Assembly (NCBI RefSeq): GCF_000003605.2
Contig: NW_003123905.1
Span: 530,137-551,667 of the forward strand
DNA from: Saccoglossus kowalevskii
Lineage: Eukaryota; Hemichordata; Enteropneusta; Harrimaniidae
Direction of reading: 5' to 3'
Length of the DNA: 21,531 nt
Notes under the pieces: model-generated
Databases searched by the model: none
What the model saw: only the letters and a program-made list of their open reading frames with translations
What the model was told of the DNA's origin: nothing
Made by a program: the position numbers and the translations under genes
Shown: one piece after another, positions 1-9,500 of the stretch
Layout of the letters: the number at the start of each line of letters is the position of its first letter
Position numbering within the stretch: position 1 is the first letter of the stretch

Positions 1-534
1 AGAAGGCATTAGGACTAGATGACTCTCCAGGCACAATAATAGAAAGGGTCAAGAATGAAATACGATTTCCAAAATGAGCTTCATCTTTTAACAAGTCTTC
101 TTGTTTGACAATATATCGCCGAAGGTTAACATCTAGAGTTGACATCACGGTCTGTGGCCTTCTGACTTTTCCTCCCTGTATGATTCTCTAGAGTTCTCAG
201 TAAAATGCGGTGATATGCGTCTGTCCAGACGTTATTATAGATCCAAGTCAAAGAAAGTTTTGAGAGAAATCCCGTGTGCTAAGGGTATTTGAGTCATGAA
301 GTACAAATAAGGCATACTGTATTTACTATTTTAGAAGCACACCAGCACACCATAAAGTAAAAATTGTATTTATTTCATGCAAAATTATTGAAGTATGTAA
401 TATTTTGACCTCAGACCTGCCTTTGACATTTACATTTGAGCAGATGTGCTAAAAGAGCATTTAAAAATACAACTTCAACCAGTGATCAGGGTGGTTCAAG
501 GTGACTATTATAAATAACCAATGAAATTATTTCC
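1..534. other. No gene seen
   Basis: AT-rich DNA with short interrupted frames only and no recognised repeat or RNA. Confidence 0.5.
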
Positions 535-1050
535 ATATATCATGACGTGATATTTCATATATCTTGTCCGATCTGAAACAGTCACGTGACCAAGTATATC
601 TGCTCGTATATCGTTTTTCTTGTGCCCTCATTATGGCACTGGTTTCAAGTCACTATTTGCAGCAGTGATTACAGTTTTGCATAATAATTAGGTCACATGA
701 CCACCAATGGTAATCTGATATGTTAGTAATATCTCTTTTATGATGGCTTCGATATAGCACCCCCGACTGTAACGGTGTCTGTGATATTACATTCATGCAT
801 ATTAATTAAGTCGCATGACCATATATTGACATGTGGTATGTTATTCATATCTCTTGTCTTTCCTCTATTATAGCACTTGTTGCATGTTATTAACTAAAGC
901 AATGCTAAATAAATTACAGTTATGCATATTAATTAGGTCGTATGACCATCTGGTATGTTAGTCGTATCTCTTGTTGCATGTCCTTATCTGCAAATGTGCT
1001 TGAGATATTACATTTATGCATAGTAACGAGGTCACATGAACCTATTAATA
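535..1050 (+). repeat. Diverged tandem repeat 1 upstream of PSMD13
   Basis: Units carry GCATATTAATTAGGTCACAT followed by GACC, with copies at 679, 797, 923 and 1018 (spacing 95-126). Each is followed by a TATGTTAGT.ATATCTCTT-like part; a further weak unit begins near 545. No gene seen. Confidence 0.7.
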
Positions 1051-1082
1051 TAAGGTAGATAATTAATACGCATGGTTTTCAA

Positions 1083-1660
1083 CCTTGAAATAATCATATC
1101 TGTGGATTATCCGAATACATCTGTGTACTCAAGCTATTCCTGTTACACATAAATTGGATAATTTATGCAAATTAGGTAATTATTAGCACATAATTAAATC
1201 TTAAGCTAAACATATATATGGCTTATCCAGAGCACGCATGTACCATGTTTCATTGAATCCCATGAGTGATTGAGATATTGATGGAAAAGCTAAAAATTAG
1301 CTAATCATTGAAAACTAATAAGTTCTGCGCATTATTCCAGGGTGTATATGTACCAATTGTCATTGAAATATGTTAAATGCTACTTAAAATCAAGTGAAAA
1401 TGTTTAAAATTGGCTAACTAATATGCAAATTGAGTAATTAATATTCAAAAATTGCAACCAAAAACTAATCAGGTCTGTGCATTACCCCCAGCCCATCTGT
1501 GTAAGTTTCATTGAATTCTGTTGAATGGTACATGAGAAACAATTGAAAGAACTTAAAATTAAATAATGCTAAATAATTTGCATATTAGGTTATATTAATA
1601 TGCATGTTTTCAATCAAAAACTAGTCAAGACTGCGCATTATCTCAATCATTGGTATACAG
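1083..1660 (+). repeat. Diverged tandem repeat 2 upstream of PSMD13
   Basis: Units start AAAACTAATCAGGTCTGTGC, then ATTA.CCCAG and GT..GTTTCATTGAAT, with copies near 1085, 1206, 1310, 1460 and 1615 (spacing 104-155). AT-rich linkers hold ATGCAAATTAGGTAATTA variants. Confidence 0.68.
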
Positions 1661-1796
1661 CAACCGAGGAGGGTGATGGCTTTTCGACAAGTGTCAAGAC
1701 TTCGTGAACGTTGTCATATTAAAAAAACATTTGATATGCCATTATTACAAATTTGCTCCATAAAACCTCATTACTGGCATTTATTGATCTATAAGA

Positions 1797-1957
1797 TTAA
1801 AGCGGGAGAGTCGCCACATACGCATGCGTCAGGTGTCCATAACGTGTCATTGTTTACAAACAAGCATCTATCCATGAGCCTTTTCGTTTTTTAGCGTGTG
1901 TTGTTGTCATCGCATGGGATTCCCGCGCATGCTCAGGTGACGACCCTCCCGCTTTAA
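1797..1957. mobile_element. Short inverted-repeat element A
   Basis: TTAA|AGCGGGAGAGTCGCCAC at the left and GTGACGACCCTCCCGCT|TTAA at the right, 161 bases. The TTAA at both ends may be a target duplication or part of the terminus. No coding capacity. Confidence 0.7.
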
Positions 1958-2039
1958 TGTTTACAGTGATTGATTCGATTTGTCATTTATCAAGTCGAAT
2001 CGTTAAGCATGGATGTGAAGATGAAGACTTATCTGTGTA

Positions 2040-2182
2040 TCACGTCGCAGCGGTAGGCATGCGTGAAGCCACAACCGACGATAACAACATATGCTAAAAA
2101 ACGCAAAGGCGTATGGGTAGACGCTTGTTTGAAAACAACGACACGCTATGCGCGTGCGCAGGAGACGACCCTCCCGCTTCAA
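2040..2182. mobile_element. Short inverted-repeat element B, reverse-orientation relative of A
   Basis: The core GCTAAAAAACGCAAAGGC and TAGACGCTTGTTTG (about 2093-2131) and the end GACGACCCTCCCGCTTCAA match the reverse complement of element A. Its left end has decayed and the right TTAA has become TCAA. Confidence 0.65.
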
Positions 2183-2675
2183 TCGAAAATCATAAATCCA
2201 AATTTAATAGGACATTTGCACCTCTGACATTCTGACAAGATTTCCTGTTGTTTGACCGTACAAGACCATGAATATTCCGTTAGTTTCATGCAAACTAGAT
2301 GTTTAGAGGATATTTTAGTCAAATGCAAAAATAATCCGTTATCCCATTGATCACCGTCTAGTCTAAAGCCCCAATTCCATGGTTTCTGAATCGCAAAACA
2401 ATCGATAACATAAAATCGTCGTTTTGTTTTCGTTTATTACCCTCTTTATTTTAAAACGAAATTAACTCAAAGAAATCCTCATGGTCGAGTCACATGGATA
2501 GATAAAATGTACTTTTACATATATATAATTTTCTTGTTTCTATTGCAGGCATAAACCTTGAAAATCATCAACAAATTTTGTCTGATTCATAAAAAATGAT
2601 GCCCAAAAAAATCAAACCCTTATTAATGTGCCGGAAAACGACTTGACTATCGTATATTATATGCTGAAATATCCG
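2183..2675. other. No gene seen
   Basis: Between element B and the small palindrome; no open frame or repeat that I recognise. Confidence 0.5.
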
Positions 2676-2755
2676 TCTAACCATGGAGGTAATAAGATTA
2701 ATAAGGTAATTATTACCCCCATGGTCTAACCATGGTCTACTCTGAGGTCTAACAT
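2676..2755. repeat. Small palindrome and GTCTAACCATGG direct repeats
   Basis: CCATGGAGGTAATA (2681-2694) faces TATTACCCCCATGG, a stem with one mismatch, and GTCTAACCATGG occurs twice with a third partial copy. Confidence 0.7.
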
Positions 2756-2772
2756 ACTACATCCCCAAAAGC

Positions 2773-3241
2773 TTAGGAACGACGTCAAAAGATCGATGTC
2801 GGATAAAAAACCTAATTCCTTTAGTTTTTTTCCAAACCCCCCTACGCCCCACTGAAACTTAATTCATATTATTGATAAATATTGGTCATGGCGTCAGACT
2901 ACATTCACCATTAAATACAAATTGATAATCGGACAGTAGTATTGCATAGCAGTTGGTTGTCGGGTGGGTGTAAACAGATTTTACAAATGCATCTCATTTG
3001 ACGCACAGATTTACACTTGAACCAAACCATTTTTTTTTTTTTTTTTTTTCCTTTTCGGTTATTTCTGTCCATGATCTGATAGAAAAAAAACGAACTACAA
3101 ATACTCCAAGATTTTTTTGACTTCATTAAAAAATAAAATCGTTTTTGTAGGATGGAAACTTTTTGAGGTCAAAACCCCCCACCCCCAAACTAAAGGAAAT
3201 AAGTTTTTTATCCGACATCGATCTTTTGACGTCGTCCCTTA
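2773..3241. repeat. 55-base inverted repeat upstream of the PSMD13 start
   Basis: 2773-2827 and the reverse complement of 3187-3241 agree at 51 of 55 positions (GACGTCAAAAGATCGATGTC then GGATAAAAAAC). They enclose about 360 bases with a run of about 20 T (3030-3049) and no convincing gene. Probably the ends of a non-autonomous DNA transposon. Confidence 0.85.
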
Positions 3242-3365
3242 CCGAGACCATCTTAGCGTAACCAGTAACAACAGCGCCACCAACAACTGAATTCATCAAA
3301 AGCTCAAACCTTTTGTTTATTTCTCGCAAACCCACACCAATTGCGAGACTTCGACGTGATTTCAT

Positions 3366-3375
3366 CCGCCATTTT
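3366..3375 (-). promoter_or_regulatory. YY1-like motif in the presumed PSMD13 promoter/5' UTR
   Basis: CCGCCATTTT, 31-40 bases before the ATG. The reverse strand reads AAAATGGCGG, the known YY1 core common at start sites of animal housekeeping genes. No TATA box is evident in 3240-3405. The transcription start itself is not visible. Confidence 0.45.
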
Positions 3376-3405
3376 GAAAAAATATTCACAACGTGAGTTG
3401 CCAAA

Positions 3406-3503
3406 ATGAAAGACGTCTCCGGTTTTTTAAGCGAACAGCAAAGTAGTTCGAGTCCGGAGGTAGCCGCCGAATGGGCTAAGCTTGAAGAACTGTATAACAA
3501 AAA
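3406..3503 (+). CDS. PSMD13: PSMD13 exon 1 (start codon)
   Basis: Encodes residues 1-32 and two bases of Lys33. It ends in the conserved LEELYNK stretch, then aa|GTGAGT. The Ser-rich part (residues 13-16) is the variable portion of the family N-terminus. Confidence 0.95.
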
Positions 3504-6500
3504 GTGAGTGGTATTTAAGAATGTTTATGCATAAGTTCTCGATTCTCTATTTTACGTTGTCTGCCCCAAACACAATCTCCATAGAGAATATGTTAGTCTT
3601 GGTACATCACTGTTTTGAAAACAGAATCTCCAAAAAGCCGACTGGTAAGTAATTACTTTTTTGTGAGGATATCCAATTGTTTTAGGCAAATATGAGAGGT
3701 AAAACTTGGACTAAAATAATCTATTCTGTTCGTGTAAGTAGTTTCTATTTATATTTATCATTGATTCATTATTCAATTGAATTTTGAATTCTTTTTAAAT
3801 CAATTTTTACATTTCATGTACTTTTATTATTTACTTTATTAATCTGAAAACCTAAATAGAAATGTTAACTCTTTTTCTTGACGGTATTAATAAAGCATTA
3901 TTCTTTTCTATTCAATTACATTATCAAAATTAAATGGGTGAGTATGACTTCTGTTTGTGACTCAATACTCAAAAAGAGATTTGTGGTAAAGTTAAAGAAA
4001 TACGTGTTTTGCTCTTATCAACCATAATCCTAATGCCAAGAAAGTGGAAACACAAAATTTCAAATATTATTTTTGGAATTGCCAGTTTAGATCGCTTTGA
4101 TGAAAGCTAAAATAAACATTTCAGAATTTTTGCACAATAATTTTTTGAATAAATAATCCAAAACCTGCTACCATGGAAATGTTAGATTGTTCTGTATTAT
4201 AACCAGTAAATAACTTTCAGAATACTAAAATTTATATAAAATTTATATTAATAAATATAAATTTATATTAATATATTATTTGTGAATTTGATGTCAGTAA
4301 TGTCATCGAGTATATCGGTAATTTTCAAATGACCTGAACATCTTCCAATCAGCAACCAGATTAGCACTTAAGGAGCAGTACAAAAAAGAATTCCAATAAA
4401 CAATCTCAACCTCTCGTTTGAATTTGAATCTGCACTAATAAATCCTCTTATTTACAAAGTTTGAGTTTACAACATCCATGGGTAATCCAAATTGAGAGTA
4501 CTGTAAAATACTTTATTTTACCTGGAATTTAATATTCTCTGAAAAGACTTTTTGAGTGTTTTGTATGAAATTTGTTTTTCATTGATTTTTGATGTGTTGG
4601 ATATGAAGTACAGGATAACAAGGTATATTCGCTGGATTTTATTTTCAGTGATTCATCCCTTTTAATAGCCAAAATAAGTTCCAACTAAAAAAAAAGTATT
4701 TTAGAGTATAGTGAACTTGGTGAATTATTTTTGTTTTTTCTTTGCAGACTTTGGCATCAGCTGACATTACATCTTCTCGTCTTTGTCAAAAATCCATGTT
4801 TTGATCAAGGTGATGGATTATTACAGGTATGGTACCGTAGTTGTCAGAGTATAACCCCAAAATTATAGCATTTTACAAGTCATTTATCTGATTATAACAA
4901 TTGTGAAACACAGCATGACTAGATCGCGCATCGGGATCATTTGCTGCTACGCAATGAAGTTGTGTTTGTTTTTATTTAAAACTTCGTTTAGAATTTACTT
5001 TTGTTACCCCAAAACGTACAGACCAATATTCATGTAAAAAGCAGGGTCGAATGCTGTTCCACTTAGTAAACACACACCCAAGAGTGATTAGTGACCCCGG
5101 GGCCTAACAACCGATCCTCAAGTTAATTTGGACGGCGCTAATCGATGAAGACACTTGTGTACACACGCTGAGTTGTTGAATTAGCATAAATTATTGCTCA
5201 GGAGAAGTTTTAACTTTTATCAGTTTTTAAGCTCCCCCCCCCCTAATTTCAGTCAATTTGCCCTTTTATTGGGGTTTATACTTGGACAACTATGGTACAT
5301 TGTATTTGCAGAATGGAATCAGGGAATGAAGGTTGTCCACCATACTTGAACTGCACTGGTGCAAACACTGGATAATATAGACTCAGTAAATACAATAATA
5401 TCATATTATATACCACTAACAAACACTCTTGTGTATGTACTTGTTATTTCACAGTTGTATGAACATTTCCTTTCCGACTTTGAACATCGGATAAATGCTC
5501 TATCGCTTACAGAGTTGGTAGTTATCATCATCAAACAAATTAAAGGTGGGTGTGACATTAAATTGAAAAGTAGATAGCATCGTCGTCATAATCTTATTAT
5601 TATACAAGAGTTGATACAATCGGGATACCAGAAATAAAAACAAATGGGATCATTGGATGATTTTAACAAGATATAAGAGTTCAAATGTCATAGAAAATGG
5701 TGAGAGTTTGCATTTTACACTAATTTTAATGGATTATTTATTCATATCTCAAAATTTATGTGGTAGTTGCTTCATCTGTTTTACATAAATTTTAAAAATT
5801 CCCCATAAATGTAATATATAAGCTAAATTTACATGAACACTGAAAAGAAGGACAATACTAGTAGTGGTGAACACCTTTGCCAGCAATCACCACTGTCTTT
5901 AATTGTCTCTGCAAGGGTGGCACTTCAATTCATTTATTGTGAAGTATATCATCTATTTATAAATGAGTAATTTCATAATAAAAGTCGTCTTCATTCAGTA
6001 GGTAGAAAGACTCCCATAAAAAAAAAAAAGCTTGTTTGTGTTTTAGAGATTTTAGGTATGCCAAACTTGCCTTAATTTGTAACACATCGTTTCTGATGCT
6101 GTTGTATAATATTATTATACATCTGTCACCATTACGCTATAGAGTGCCATAATTTTGCAGTATTTCGGGTGTATTTTCATCCTACCATATTAGGAAATGC
6201 GAATTTCAAATATGGAATGATTACACACGTAAGCGTCCTCTAATAATAAAAACAAATGTGGCTGCCACCAGGGTTTGACTGGACTCCACACAAAGGAGTT
6301 CGCTGATACTTTTTGGATTTCGGTATTCCCATGATGTATCGTTTGGAAGGAAAAGATGTATAATAATACGGTTATTACAAGGATACCTCTGCTGCTCGTC
6401 GGTCAATGCTTCCGTTGTACTCTCTTCGTGCAAACTTTGAGGTATTCTCGTAATAACCTCATATTATTGTAACTATCCATGGAGGCCTATATCAGGCGAT

Positions 6501-9500
6501 GTGTTACTGTTTTACATAGTCACATGTACTCTGGTTTCTCGTCTGAAGATTAGTGTGGTGAGAACACTTCTGATATTTTTTTCGATATGTCAGTTCACTG
6601 AATTTTGTATTGTATTACTTACAGACCCTGATGAATCAGTTGCATTCCTTGAAAAAATAAAAGAGAAGGTAAATGATTGCTAAATTGCACTCTGAGATCA
6701 TTCCTGTAGTTTTATTAGGGTCTTATACGTATATGTAATATTTGATGATCGGAACTTGAATTATTGACTAATTTTTAGCGATTTTCAGTGCATAAAAATG
6801 TTGGCAATCATTTGATGTACAATTTTGATTGATTGTTCGAAATCCATTTGCTAAATTTTGTTTATATTATTCCAAATCTGGCCTGCAGTAATTTGAAATA
6901 TTGGCAAATATTTTCAGCAATTTGTGCATATTCATCGCATCTAATACTTCACCTAATACACCCCAATAAAACAAATCTTTATTGTAAACTCTCTTGTTTA
7001 ACTTCAAAATGCATTCAAGTGAAAAATGTCTTTTTAGCGAATTTAGCGAGAGAACTAATTCGCTAATTTAAGATGTCGCTAATGACTTCATTATAAATTC
7101 AAAATGGCGGACCAACGTCTTTTTCTCCACATACACACTTTGTAAACAACACAGAAAACATAATCTGGAGGGCTTCCTCATTACACTTGACATTTTTTTT
7201 TTGCGCATTTGTTTTGGCAGGCGACAGACAAGTATTATGAAAACAGGAAATCAACAAAGAGAGATTCGCTAAATCAACATTTCGCTATTGTGCCATTTTA
7301 CCACTATTTGCTAAAATAGTATGTCGCTTTTTCAACATGTTTTCCAGTATTTACTTTGATTTGAATTTTATAGGTCAAGGCAAATGAAGAAGCAGTTATA
7401 TTATGCATGACAGCCATGGCTATTATTAAGCTGCGGACTGGGAAATTAGAGGAATGCAAGGTCAGTGTTACATGTGTGTAGGTCTTGTATTTGTACAGTA
7501 TATACAACTGAGATGGTGATCGCTTTTATAGGACCACATTGCCATAGTGACCACATTGCCATAGTGACCACATTGCCATAGTGACCACATTCAGAGATGA
7601 CTAGCATTTGATGGTGACAGAATGACAATCTTATTCAAATTGTTGATCATCTACTTATATTCAAAACTAAAGTTGTCAGCGAATTAGAGATGAAACGGAG
7701 ATGGGTAGCTGAAGTATTTTCTTGGATGTAAATTCTTATAGGATTCACATGTGATTACAAACATCTATGTTATGTTATGTTTGAATATTACTAGTAATAT
7801 AATGTTAAAATGTCTATGTAATAAATTATGAGTGCTCCATAAACTAGTAAATTGTGAATAAATTTGACACATCTTTGCATCTCAGTCCACTATAACTGAT
7901 ATCTTTATCAGTCCCCGTTCGTACGAAGTCCGAAAACAGGGACTTATAATTCGGTCTCCGTCCGGAGTCATATTTCAGAATCCTTTGGACCGATTCCGTT
8001 CATTCTTTGCATGTGCATGTGCCTAGTACTTTATGGTGGGACATATGCACATGCAGTGGTTTAGCGATTCGATTCAAAATGGCCGACTGGCAGCCATCTT
8101 GTTTTTTGAAAATGTTGTTTTTTGGACATGCTTTGTCAGTTTTCATTCAAACTTGGTACATAAATTATACCATGTCCATGACAATTTCTTTCACAATTGG
8201 ATCAAAGATGGCCGACTGGCAGGCATCTGACCCTTTGGCCTTACTACTATATTTTTAAGATTTATGTACAATTTTCATTCGTATTTGGTACATACATCAT
8301 ACATGTCACTTTGTTTCATAATCAGATCAAAGATGGCCGAATAATGGCTGTTTGTATTTGTGGCCATATTACTATATCTCTGTCACCCATGTATCATTTT
8401 CTTTGATATTTAATATGTCATAAATGGATACATGTACATGTCAATTCAATTTGCAATTTTTATCAAATTTTGCCGACTGGCGTCCATCTTTTTTGTTTAA
8501 AATGTGATAACTTGGACATGATTTCATATGCGATCTATGTTTTTCTTTGCTATGTCCCGAACCGGAGGGGTCGTCATGCAACACATGTTCGAACTTGATG
8601 TAAATAATCTGTTGTATACGCCACTTGGGACTCAAGTTTCAAGGATATGCTCGCGACAACCCCTCCACTTTAATATGACGAGCACAAAGAGAACTTTCAA
8701 AAATTTAATGGGGACTGTGTCATTTTCAATGACTTGTTTATTCATATTTCAAACAAAAATCCAAATATAAAATTGATCACATTTCAAACAAGAATACAAA
8801 TTTAAAATTCATCACATTTCAAACAAAAACTCAAATATAAATGATACATCTTTTTTTATTAATAACATTTTAAACAAGCACATGTCTATGCATTTGTATA
8901 TTTAATTAACAGTAGTACCTAAACTAATTGGTAGTGAACATATGTGTTTTTCTTAACATGTTATTTAATTTTCTATACCTCTAGGTAATTGTATTAGAAG
9001 CAGGTAAATTACTTGAGAACATTGATGGTGTAACAACTGTACACAGTAGATATTATGATGTCACCAGTAATTGTCATAAATTAATGGGTTCCCATGCAGA
9101 CTACTATCGTGAAGCTTTACGATATCTAGGATGTATAAATGTTGAGGATATACCTTGTAAGTAGATGATGTGATAATGTCTGTCTATGATTGTATTGATT
9201 ACTAATGATATAATGATTATATCTTGTAAACTATTAATGTTTTGCTGCTAGATTAATTCACAATTTTGAGAACACTCGGACAACATTTTGTTCTGAAGAA
9301 CACCAGTGATAAGTAAACTGCAGTTTCCATCCTTGTGGACAGTGTTTCCCCTAGAAGTATGAGAATAATTGCCAAGTGGCTATTGCAACCTCCAAAACAT
9401 TAGCCAAAAATAATTTTCTGTAGCCAGTTCCTGTTACATAGAAAAACTAATTTAACTATAAAAAAAAGTGGGACCCTCGAAAGGAGTAAAATTTAAGCAT

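Larger units (their letters stand above)
5546..7373 (+). other. PSMD13 introns 3 and 4
   Basis: Apart from exon 4 and the foldback at 6354-6474, nothing coding. 7040-7320 repeats TTCGCTAA-like words (about 7040, 7056, 7264, 7282) and contains AAAATGGCGG at about 7101; this may be a worn inverted-repeat element, but I cannot fix its ends. Confidence 0.5.

Noticed and set aside
1673-1894. 73-codon + strand frame
   Set aside because: Overlaps inverted-repeat element A and resembles nothing known.
3126-3500. 124-codon - strand frame
   Set aside because: Antisense to PSMD13 exon 1 and to the inverted-repeat arm; the + strand explains it.
5040-5180. tRNA-like GGTCGAATGCTGTTCC stretch
   Set aside because: No acceptor or anticodon stem can be built around it; it lies inside the intron 2 element.
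7108-7320. Inverted-repeat element with TTCGCTAA ends
   Set aside because: Repeated words are present, but I could not find paired termini or a target duplication, so no element is called.
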